61,892 nucleotides of DNA from the NCBI GenBank assembly GCA_015661075.1, contig JACVQJ010000008.1, positions 1 to 61,892 of the forward strand, given 5' to 3'. Positions within the stretch are counted from its first letter, which is position 1, and every line of letters starts with the position of its first letter. Shown here in pieces: positions 8,802-16,239 of this stretch. The notes under the pieces are model-generated. The model saw nothing but the letters and a program-made list of their open reading frames with translations, made no database searches and was not told the DNA's origin. The position numbers and the translations under genes are program-made. Source of the stretch: Parachlamydiales bacterium (lineage in GTDB: Bacteria; Chlamydiota; Chlamydiia; Chlamydiales; SM23-39).

Positions 8802-10223
8802 ATGACGAAATTCTTAGGAAGAGAGTCTGAACTCAAAGCGCTGATGGAGTTGCTGCAAAAAACATCAGCAAGTCTTGTTGTGTTCCGTGGGCGTCGCCGT
8901 ATTGGTAAAAGTCGGCTGGCTGAAGAGTTTGCCAAACAATTTTCAAAATATTATATTTTTTCGGGTCTTCCGCCCTCCAAACATCCTACTGCCGATGCGC
9001 AAAGAGCTGAATTTCGACGACAAATGAATGTGTTGGGTATTTCCAGCCATGATGCGAATGATTGGGCTGATCTTTTTATTCTGGTAGCCAAGGCGAGTGA
9101 ACAATCACAGACGCTGGTCGTATTGGATGAAATAACCTGGATGGGATCTAAAGATCCGGATTTTCTTGGAAAATTAAAAATTGCATGGGATTTGCATTTT
9201 AAAAAAAACCCAAAACTTATTTTAATCCTTTCAGGATCTAACTCTGCGTGGATTGAAAAAAACATCTTAAATAGCACTGGATTTGTCGGGCGTATTTCTT
9301 ATCATCTTTTGTTGGAAGAACTGCCTTTACAGGTATGCAATCAGTTTTGGGGAGAAAAACGATCGGATATTTCGGCATACGAGAAGTTTAAGATATTAGG
9401 TGTAATAGGCGGAATTCCCAGATATTTGGAAGAGATTTTGCCAAATCAAACGGCTGAAGAGAATATCGAAAGACTCTGTTTTACCCGTACAGGAGCGCTT
9501 TTTAGTGAATTCGATCATATTTTTACAGATCTTTTTGGCGGTCGTTTTCAGGGATATAGAGCCATTGTTAAATGTTTGGTGAATGGACCTCGTTCTTTAG
9601 ATGAAGTTGCAGAAGAATTAGGTCGTGTCATGGGGGGAGATCTTCTTGAATCCCTTGATGAATTGGAGGAGAGCGGTTTTTTAGCAAGAGATTTTATTTG
9701 GCATATCAAAGATGGGCGGATATCGAAGCTGAGCCGATTTCGTTTGAGAGATAATTATCTCCGTTTTTATTTAAAATATATTGATTCCAGGAAAGAGATG
9801 ATTGGAAAAGGGATTTTCAAAGGACTTCCGGTTTCATGGTTGTCCATTATGGGGCTGCAATTTGAAAATTTAGTGCTAAATCATCTGGGTGATATCATTA
9901 AGTTGTTAAATATTCCTTCTCATGAAGTCGTCGCTGCGGGTCAATATCTTCAATTAGAAGGTATACATCGGAAAAAATGTCAGATTGATTTGATGATACA
10001 AACTAAATATAATCAGCTGTACATATGTGAGATCAAGTTTGCAAAAAGAGAGGTTGGGCTCGAGGTAGTAAAGGAAGTGAAAGAAAAATTGCGGCGTTTA
10101 GAGCGTCCGAAGGGTTTTTCTTGTCGCCCGGTTCTTTTTCATGTAAACGGAGTGATGGAGGCTGTGTGGGAATCCGAGTGTTTTTCCCAGATTATTGATT
10201 TTGGCAAATTATTAGAGCCATAA
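8802..10223 (+). CDS. AAA+ ATPase with C-terminal DUF234 nuclease-like domain
   Basis: A 473-residue protein of the archaeal-type ATPase family (ATPase_2 plus DUF234). Residues 5-230 form the ATPase core: Walker A RGRRRIGKSRL near 28-38, Walker B LVVLDEITWMG near 105, and a sensor-1 like ILSGSNSAWIEK near 145. A winged-helix-like stretch follows. The C-terminus has QIDLMIQTKYNQ, then YICEIKF, spacing of the PD-(D/E)xK nuclease type reported for DUF234. Cellular function is uncharacterised; roles in defence or selfish elements have been proposed for relatives but not shown. The gene is AT-richer than its neighbours, has its own promoter with an upstream inverted repeat, and has a close paralogue at 18354-19793 (about half identical by eye). 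A MOMP-like gene starts 29 bases downstream. Confidence 0.85.
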   Translation: MTKFLGRESELKALMELLQKTSASLVVFRGRRRIGKSRLAEEFAKQFSKYYIFSGLPPSKHPTADAQRAEFRRQMNVLGISSHDANDWADLFILVAKASEQSQTLVVLDEITWMGSKDPDFLGKLKIAWDLHFKKNPKLILILSGSNSAWIEKNILNSTGFVGRISYHLLLEELPLQVCNQFWGEKRSDISAYEKFKILGVIGGIPRYLEEILPNQTAEENIERLCFTRTGALFSEFDHIFTDLFGGRFQGYRAIVKCLVNGPRSLDEVAEELGRVMGGDLLESLDELEESGFLARDFIWHIKDGRISKLSRFRLRDNYLRFYLKYIDSRKEMIGKGIFKGLPVSWLSIMGLQFENLVLNHLGDIIKLLNIPSHEVVAAGQYLQLEGIHRKKCQIDLMIQTKYNQLYICEIKFAKREVGLEVVKEVKEKLRRLERPKGFSCRPVLFHVNGVMEAVWESECFSQIIDFGKLLEP

Positions 10224-10252
10224 AATTTTGTTTTTTCTGAACAGGGGTTCAC

Positions 10253-11044
10253 ATGAGAAAGCTTGCATTTTTGTCTGCCGCGATGATGATCAAGGCATTT
10301 CTTTTTGCCGCACCGGTCGGCAATCCCGCTTCTCCCCAGTTTTTGCAGGAAGGATATTTCTTTGGCTGCAATAACTGGTTCGATGTGCGGCTGGGATATG
10401 AGGGCGATTTCGTCGGCGACGCGAGAATGAATCAGTATGCACAAGGAAACGGCCGTGTTGATAATTTTTCACAGTCGACCAATAGCGGAACGGTGACTCT
10501 CAGTGTGCTGGATCGCCTCGATATGTACGCCGTTTTCGGCTCTTCGCGCGTTTGCACCGATTGGCGATTCACGGCGGCGGAGCTCGTAAAACGGATTCAG
10601 CTGGAAACGAGCTATCACTATCTGTGGGCGATTGGCGCTCGCGGGATTCTCTTCGAATGGGGCAATACGATCCTGGGATTGGGCGGGCGCTATCATGCGT
10701 CCGATCTCAAGCCTATATGGACGACGATCAATGGCGCGCCAATTTCCACAAAGGGAACGCAGCTCAAGACCCAATCATGGCAAATCGATCTCGACCTTGC
10801 TTATAAGATCGACCTGTTCATCCCCTATCTCGGACTCAAGTACTCAAAGTCTTGTACGAAGATCGGAACTTTTTCAGAGGCCATTTCCAGCAGCGGATTC
10901 GGAAAGATGCATATGAAAAATCGCAATCCGGTCGGCATTCTCGTCGGCTGTTCGCTCACGACGGGAAAATATTTTTTTCTCAATATCGAAGGGCGGTTGA
11001 TCGACGAAGAAGCGGCGACTATTGCAGGTGATTTTAGATTCTGA
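10253..11044 (+). CDS. MOMP-like outer-membrane beta-barrel protein (first of pair)
   Basis: A 263-residue exported protein. Residues 1-19 are a signal peptide (basic MRK, hydrophobic core, FAAP cleavage region). The mature start has VGNPASPQFLQEGYF, the G-N-P-x-x-P opening seen in chlamydial MOMP-family proteins. The body shows alternating amphipathic strands and a final aromatic residue (DFRF), the usual BAM recognition end. Several cysteines could form the disulfide cross-links of the chlamydial envelope. It is shorter than classical MOMP (about 370 residues), so it is a small member of the expanded MOMP-like families of environmental chlamydiae. Porin activity is inferred. Its TGA overlaps the next start as TGATG, so the two barrels are a coupled pair. 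Confidence 0.72.
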   Translation: MRKLAFLSAAMMIKAFLFAAPVGNPASPQFLQEGYFFGCNNWFDVRLGYEGDFVGDARMNQYAQGNGRVDNFSQSTNSGTVTLSVLDRLDMYAVFGSSRVCTDWRFTAAELVKRIQLETSYHYLWAIGARGILFEWGNTILGLGGRYHASDLKPIWTTINGAPISTKGTQLKTQSWQIDLDLAYKIDLFIPYLGLKYSKSCTKIGTFSEAISSSGFGKMHMKNRNPVGILVGCSLTTGKYFFLNIEGRLIDEEAATIAGDFRF

Positions 11045-11802
11045 TGAAGAAAATTATTATTTTTCTTTTGCTGTTTCGCTTCGCCGAGGCGTCTTTGATC
11101 GGCAATCCATCGGATCCGGCGATTTTAGAAGAGGGATTTTGGATTTCGGATCGCTGTTTTTCCAGCATACGTGCAGGAATGGCCGGCGATTGTCTTTTTC
11201 TCAAGCGGCTGCGCACGTGCCGTACATCGCATAAATGGGGAATCAGCCGCCCTGAAATGAACTGGAATCTGGCGCTCGCGGACATCGGCTGGAATATCCG
11301 CGAGCGCTTTGCGATTCATTTGCTGGCTGGCCCGGCAGCCGCTGTACAGTATCGCTGGCGCTCAGGGGGGGCTGCTTATGAAGCGAACAGTCATCAGGGG
11401 ATGTTTTGGGGCGGCAGCGCCAAACTGACGGTGCTGGAAGTTCAGGAGACGACGCTGGGCGTTGATTTTCATGGCGGCGGCATCGAATGGATGGAAGGGC
11501 CTGTCATTCAAAACGGGACGCCGGAGTCGCGCGACTTTACATCCCGCCTCTATTTTTGGCAAATCGCCGCCGGATTGTCCCAGACGGTGGGGTCGTTGCG
11601 GCCTTACGCAGGCGCCGCAGTCCAGCAGCTCTCTTGCATCCTCCACTCCGTTTCATTCAAGCATTTGCGCTTTCATGACCTCGTTCAAGTGGGTATGTAC
11701 GAAGGGTGTAGTTTCAGTGTCGGCTCAAAAATCTCGCTCAACATCGAAGCGAGACAGTTTTTCGAATCCGGCATCGCTGTGACGGGTGAACTGCGGTTTT
11801 AA
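11044..11802 (+). CDS. MOMP-like outer-membrane beta-barrel protein (second of pair)
   Basis: A 252-residue protein built like the preceding one: a signal peptide over residues 1-17 (MKKIIIFLLLFRFAEAS), then LIGNPSDPAILEEGFW, the same G-N-P-x-x-P opening. Beta-rich sequence follows, ending in GELRF. There are several cysteines, including ones near both ends. The ATG lies in a TGATG overlap with the stop of the upstream gene, so it is translationally coupled. The pair probably arose by duplication followed by strong divergence, since outside the amino-terminal motif and the ending they share little by eye. I infer an outer-membrane porin or structural barrel; substrate unknown. Confidence 0.68.
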   Translation: MKKIIIFLLLFRFAEASLIGNPSDPAILEEGFWISDRCFSSIRAGMAGDCLFLKRLRTCRTSHKWGISRPEMNWNLALADIGWNIRERFAIHLLAGPAAAVQYRWRSGGAAYEANSHQGMFWGGSAKLTVLEVQETTLGVDFHGGGIEWMEGPVIQNGTPESRDFTSRLYFWQIAAGLSQTVGSLRPYAGAAVQQLSCILHSVSFKHLRFHDLVQVGMYEGCSFSVGSKISLNIEARQFFESGIAVTGELRF

Positions 11803-11868
11803 TCTTTCGAAAAATATTCCAAGTGTCGTATCCTGTTTGTTTTTCTATTGAAAATAAGTAGGATTGTC

Positions 11869-13212
11869 ATGAGATTTTCTTTGCCGCGACGTTTGATTTG
11901 CTCCGCGATTCTTTCACTGAATCTGCCGCTAATGGCTCAATCAGCCGATGTTCAATATGCCGAAAAAGGGCACGAAAGCGACATGGAAGCGCTGCGCCGT
12001 TGGCTCAATGACAAGCGCATGGTAACGTTGAAGGAACTGGGCGGCGATCTTTCGCTGAGCGGCGAGGCGCGTGTTGAGTTTCAGGACATCAACCAGACGA
12101 ACAATGGCATTCAGCAGCGGGGCTCGAACGGCGCAACGGGCAAACCGAACTTGGCCTGGGATGTCGAGGTGAACATATTGCTCGATTACCGCACGGATTT
12201 TACCTGGGCGAGTGTGAAGCTGGAGTTCGACAACGACATGGGCGTCCGCAGCAGTACTGTCAATAAACTCAAACTGGAAAAAGCATATCTTGGCGGACGA
12301 TTCATTGCCGGGGACACTTTTACCTGGGACGCCGAGTTGGGTCGTCGCTATCTGGGCAGCGTGTTTGACTCAAAGCTGGAATTCGGGTCGTTTTTTGACG
12401 GCGTCCTGTTTCGCTTGAGCAAAGCGTTTCAGACGATTGGCGATTTCTATTTCAATCCCGGCATGTTTCTGGTCGACGACAAAACCAATCATTATGGTTA
12501 CGTCGCAGAACTGGGAATGCTGCGGATCGCCAATCTGGGCTTCGGCGCCAAATATTCCGTGATCGATTGGAAAAAACACTTTCCTAATGCTCTGAAAGAC
12601 CGGCGCTATGATTACGTCGTTCAGCAGTTTTTGCTGTTGTATCAGTGCAAACCTTCATGGCTTGGGAATCGATTGCTGAAGGTATATGCTGCCGGCCTTT
12701 CCAATATGGTCGCGGATATTCTGGAGCTTCCGGAAAGATATCCTCTGAAGACTGATCTAGGTGTTACGCTCGATTCTAACGGAAATGTCATCATTCCGAA
12801 AGAAAGTCCTTCCTACATTCATAACAAAAATCTAGGCAAGCAGAACTGGGGATGGTTCGCCGGGGTCGCCATTGGCCAGCTGAAAAAAGCTGGTGATTTT
12901 GCGGTTGAGATCGATTATCAATGGCTTCAGGCGCAGGCCGTTCCTGAATTCGACGCAGGCGGCATTGGCCGCGGCAATGCGGCGGATGTTGGATTAGTAA
13001 TGACGAAATCCGATGGCAGCGGCAAATATACGACCGTATCGAATGCAGTGGGATCGGGTAATTACAAGGGATTCGAGATCGATATCCTTTACGCTTTTAC
13101 GAACAATCTGTCGGTCGAAGAAAATTTTAAGTGGACCACCACACTTGACGATAGAATCGGACCCAACATTAAGTATAAATCATTCGAAGTTGAATTTATT
13201 TATGCGTTTTAG
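11869..13212 (+). CDS. Outer-membrane porin, large beta-barrel
   Basis: A 447-residue exported barrel protein. Residues 1-26 are a signal peptide (MRFSLPRRL then a hydrophobic core, cut near AQSAD). A short charged helix (DMEALRRWLNDKRMVTLKELGG) precedes the barrel, as in many porins. The rest is strand-rich and ends in the aromatic VEFIYAF. I chose the ATG at 11869 because AGTAGGA sits just upstream; an in-frame TTG at 11848 is less likely. It converges on gadB with only 21 bases between stop codons. In Chlamydia a porin (AaxA) stands beside an arginine decarboxylase and an antiporter. Here a porin stands beside glutamate decarboxylase and its antiporter, suggesting a matching substrate-uptake role, although sequence similarity to AaxA is not apparent to me. 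Confidence 0.7.
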   Translation: MRFSLPRRLICSAILSLNLPLMAQSADVQYAEKGHESDMEALRRWLNDKRMVTLKELGGDLSLSGEARVEFQDINQTNNGIQQRGSNGATGKPNLAWDVEVNILLDYRTDFTWASVKLEFDNDMGVRSSTVNKLKLEKAYLGGRFIAGDTFTWDAELGRRYLGSVFDSKLEFGSFFDGVLFRLSKAFQTIGDFYFNPGMFLVDDKTNHYGYVAELGMLRIANLGFGAKYSVIDWKKHFPNALKDRRYDYVVQQFLLLYQCKPSWLGNRLLKVYAAGLSNMVADILELPERYPLKTDLGVTLDSNGNVIIPKESPSYIHNKNLGKQNWGWFAGVAIGQLKKAGDFAVEIDYQWLQAQAVPEFDAGGIGRGNAADVGLVMTKSDGSGKYTTVSNAVGSGNYKGFEIDILYAFTNNLSVEENFKWTTTLDDRIGPNIKYKSFEVEFIYAF

Positions 13213-13233
13213 CGGCTTTTAAGCAGCGATCCA

Positions 13234-14613
13234 TTAATGCTTAAAGTGGGATCCCGTTTGTTTTTGTTTCAGTCCTGGCTGAGAGGCAAAATATTTAAGA
13301 GCTGAGCGAATGTCGTTCAATAATAATTCTGCCATATCAAAGCTGAATCCATTTCTAATAACGATTCGCTGCACAATCAAATCCTCTCGATTGGCCGGCA
13401 TGCGATAGGCGGGCACGAGCCACCCATGTTCTCTCAATTTATCCGACAAATCGTAGAGAGAAAAATTCATCTTTTTCGTTAATGTCCAGGCGAAAACGGG
13501 AATATCGCTGCCGTCGGAAACCAGTTTGAATGGTCCCATTTTGGAAATTTCCTTCGACAAATATAGAGCGGTATTGCGCAGGGACTGAAGGATTTTTCGG
13601 TAGCCTTCCTGGCCCAAACGAAGAAAATTGTAATATTGCGCGCATATTTGTGCGCCGGGCCGCGAAAAACTCAGAGCAAATGTGGCCATTTGTCCGCCAA
13701 GATAATCGACATTAAATATCAGATCTTTGGGCAAATCTTCTTCTTCTCTCCACACAACCCAGCCCACGCCAGGATAAACAAAGCCGTATTTATGGCCGGA
13801 AACGTTGATCGATTTGACGCGGGAAAGCTTAAAATCCCATTTAAGATGGGGCTGTAAAAATGGAGCGACGAGTCCACCGCTCGCCCCATCGACATGGATG
13901 GGAATATTCCACCCTTTTGTTTTTTGGAGGCGATCCAGACATCGGCTTAATTTTTCAACCGGCTCATATCTCCCGTCGAACGTGCTGCCCATAATGGCCA
14001 CAACACCGATTGTATTTTCATCGCAAAGTTGGGCGGCAGCTTCAGGATCCAGGATAAACCGATTTTTTTCGCATGGGACGTATCGAGGCTCAACATCCCA
14101 ATAGAGACAGAATTTTTCCCAACATACTTGCACATTCGAGCCCATCACCATATTGGGCTTGGTGGTAGAAAGACCTTTGGCTTTGGCCCTAACGCGCCAC
14201 TTCCACTTCATGGCCATTCCTCCCAGCATACAGCCTTCGCTCGAACCAATGGTTGAACAACCTGTCGCATGTTCTTTAAAACAAGGCGCATGCCAAAGAT
14301 TGGCCAGCATATCCACGCAGCGCCGTTCTATTTCCGCCGTTTGGGGATATTCGTCCTTGTCGATCATATTTTTATCGAGCGTCTCCATGATGAGCTGTTT
14401 GGCTTCCGGCTCCATCCAGGTACTGACAAAAGTAGCTAGATTAAATCGGGAATGGCCATCGAGCATTAACTCATCATGAATCAATTCATACGCCGAACGG
14501 GGCAGCATCTCATTTTCCGGCATCGCTTGTTTAGCGACGGATCCAATAAAAGGCCCTCTCGCAAATATCGGCGTTCGCGTCGTTTCGGGATTTTTTGTTT
14601 TCTTTCGCGCCAT
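13234..14613 (-). CDS. gadB: Glutamate decarboxylase
   Basis: A 459-residue PLP enzyme that converts glutamate to GABA and CO2, consuming a cytoplasmic proton. It follows E. coli GadB along its whole length. The PLP lysine is in NVSGHKYGF, the substrate/cofactor region in IHVDGASGGLVAPF, and TIGSSEGCMLGGMAMKWKW is near identical. The C-terminus ends SHFKH, matching the E. coli tail whose penultimate histidine blocks the active site at neutral pH; here the histidine is the last residue. The start ATG has AAGGGAA seven bases upstream. It lies 14 bases after gadC in the same operon. Together they form a glutamate-dependent acid-resistance system, unusual for an intracellular bacterium but useful in acidic phagosomes. 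Confidence 0.95.
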   Translation of the reverse strand: MARKKTKNPETTRTPIFARGPFIGSVAKQAMPENEMLPRSAYELIHDELMLDGHSRFNLATFVSTWMEPEAKQLIMETLDKNMIDKDEYPQTAEIERRCVDMLANLWHAPCFKEHATGCSTIGSSEGCMLGGMAMKWKWRVRAKAKGLSTTKPNMVMGSNVQVCWEKFCLYWDVEPRYVPCEKNRFILDPEAAAQLCDENTIGVVAIMGSTFDGRYEPVEKLSRCLDRLQKTKGWNIPIHVDGASGGLVAPFLQPHLKWDFKLSRVKSINVSGHKYGFVYPGVGWVVWREEEDLPKDLIFNVDYLGGQMATFALSFSRPGAQICAQYYNFLRLGQEGYRKILQSLRNTALYLSKEISKMGPFKLVSDGSDIPVFAWTLTKKMNFSLYDLSDKLREHGWLVPAYRMPANREDLIVQRIVIRNGFSFDMAELLLNDIRSALKYFASQPGLKQKQTGSHFKH

Positions 14614-14627
14614 AGGCAGTTCCCTTA

Positions 14628-16028
14628 TTATTTAGCGATCCAACTGCGCTGTTTAAATATCTGGATACAAACAGGAGCTACTGTAAACAGTATAGAACCG
14701 ATTATCATGAACCAAACATAAGTCATCGGATCGCTAACCGGTAGTTGCGAGGGTGGAAAGTAACTGACAACGATGGCAAAAAGAACAGCCAATAGCCCAA
14801 TGCCGGAAATGATCCACATACCCAGCTTTCCTCCCGGAACTTGATAGGACCGAAAGACTTCTGATTTTGAATACTTCAATCGAAGGGCTGCCGCATACAT
14901 TAAAAGATACATGAACAGGTAAAGAGTAGCTGTCAGTGAGGTGAGCAAGAAATAGGCGACATTCACGTCCGGAATAATGACAAAAACAAATGCCAATGCT
15001 GTAACGATTAATCCCTGAATCCAAAGGATGTGAGTCTGGACCCCATTTTTGTTCTGGTAATGGAAAAATGGCGGGATCTCTCCGCTCTTCGCGGTCGCCA
15101 ATAATCCTTTGCTCGGACCGCCGACCCACGCAATAATTCCTCCAATCGTCCCAAAACAGACTAAAAATCCAATCACAGGCAAGAGCCATTTAATATGGAA
15201 TAGTGTAAGCAACTCCTGAAATCCCTGCATAATCCCGGCCGTAAGACTGATGTCATTGATTGGAATGATCGATCCGATGGAAAGAGCCCCGAATGAAAAG
15301 ACGAAAAGAATAATAAGGACCGAGATAAAGACCGATCTTGGATAGTCCTTTTGAGGGTTGTTCATGTTTTTGGCATGAACAGCGGCGATTTCCATGCCGG
15401 CAAATAAGAGAATGGTGCCAGCAAGGAACGCAATCGATTCGAAATTACTAAAATCGGGAAGTAAATTCGAGGTAGCATCTTGTACAAAAGCTAAAGGCTG
15501 GCCTTGAAAAAACCAGATCAATCCAAAAGCAATGATTAAAAGCCCCGGAAAAATTGTACCGCTCAATACAAATAATGTCGTGATCCAGCTCGCAGTTTTT
15601 ATACCGCAGGAATTGATAAAAATCGCACTCCAATAGATGATCAGGCTCACGCTGACAATAAAAATCTTATTAGTGGCTAAAGCCTGGTCGAAGAACATAT
15701 ATGCTATTGTAGCCGCAATGAAGGTCAATACTGTGGAACACCAGATAATATTTTGAATCCACTGTAGCCAGATGGCAACAAAGCCCAATCGAGAGCCGAA
15801 AGCTTCTTTCACCCATCGATACACCCCCCCTTCCGGCCATCCGGTGACGAGTTCCGCAGAAACCAGCGAAACGGGAATCAGAAACAGTACCGTGGAGAAA
15901 AAGATGTAAAAAAACATGGTCATGCCTTCTTTGGCAATGATCGGCAATCCTCGCAAACTCATCACCATTGCCACATTCAGCATGGCTAATGAAAAAACGG
16001 TTAATTTTTGGGATTTTACTTCAATCAA
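14628..16028 (-). CDS. gadC: Glutamate:GABA antiporter
   Basis: A 466-residue APC-family transporter with about 12 membrane helices. It exchanges external glutamate for internal GABA and partners with GadB. Matches to E. coli GadC include the amino-terminal MLNVAMVMSLRGLP region, WPEGGVYRWV, AGMEIAAVHAKNMNNPQKDYP and GGIIAWVGGPSKGL. E. coli GadC is 511 residues and ends in a C-plug that closes the pore at neutral pH. This protein stops right after the last helix (IFKQRSWIAK), so the plug is absent. The start is an uncommon TTG at 16028, supported by a perfect AGGAGG 5-6 bases upstream. A consensus TTGACA -35 lies further upstream, next to a palindromic element. Confidence 0.9.
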   Translation of the reverse strand: MIEVKSQKLTVFSLAMLNVAMVMSLRGLPIIAKEGMTMFFYIFFSTVLFLIPVSLVSAELVTGWPEGGVYRWVKEAFGSRLGFVAIWLQWIQNIIWCSTVLTFIAATIAYMFFDQALATNKIFIVSVSLIIYWSAIFINSCGIKTASWITTLFVLSGTIFPGLLIIAFGLIWFFQGQPLAFVQDATSNLLPDFSNFESIAFLAGTILLFAGMEIAAVHAKNMNNPQKDYPRSVFISVLIILFVFSFGALSIGSIIPINDISLTAGIMQGFQELLTLFHIKWLLPVIGFLVCFGTIGGIIAWVGGPSKGLLATAKSGEIPPFFHYQNKNGVQTHILWIQGLIVTALAFVFVIIPDVNVAYFLLTSLTATLYLFMYLLMYAAALRLKYSKSEVFRSYQVPGGKLGMWIISGIGLLAVLFAIVVSYFPPSQLPVSDPMTYVWFMIIGSILFTVAPVCIQIFKQRSWIAK

Positions 16029-16067
16029 AAGATCCTCCTATCATTGCATAAGAACCCTCATTTCTTG

Positions 16068-16096
16068 CTTGTGCCAGCAGAATATAATTTTGTCAA
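16068..16096 (-). promoter_or_regulatory. Putative gadC-gadB promoter
   Basis: On the minus strand a perfect TTGACA (16096-16091) is followed after 17 bases by CACAAG (16073-16068), a weak -10. Weak -10 boxes are common in regulated promoters. The -35 lies 5 bases from the edge of the palindrome at 16102. Confidence 0.4.
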
Positions 16097-16101
16097 ATGA
16101 A

Positions 16102-16229
16102 CTCGACTTTGTACATTTTTAGTGCCGCCTGCCTCGCCTATTTGCCCCCTGACGTTCGACCTCTGGTCGAACTAGGCGTTAATTTAATAAGGAAGGGGAT
16201 CTTCGGTCCTAAAAATGTACAAAGTCGAG
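16102..16229. repeat. Palindromic element 1 (128 bp)
   Basis: The terminal inverted repeats are perfect over 21 bases: 16102-16122 begins CTCGACTTTGTACATT, and 16209-16229 is its exact reverse complement. The centre holds a second perfect hairpin, GTTCGACC-TCT-GGTCGAAC (16154-16172). The sequence between shows only patchy symmetry. It fills the gap between the MFS gene stop (16240) and the gadC promoter. It is too large and lacks a T-tract for an ordinary terminator. I see a miniature palindromic repeat, mobile or formerly mobile; I found no clear target duplication. Confidence 0.75.
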
Positions 16230-16239
16230 ACGAAGGATT

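Noticed and set aside
11848..11868. TTG start 21 bases upstream for the porin
   Set aside because: The ATG at 11869 has a good AGTAGGA site and gives a standard signal peptide.
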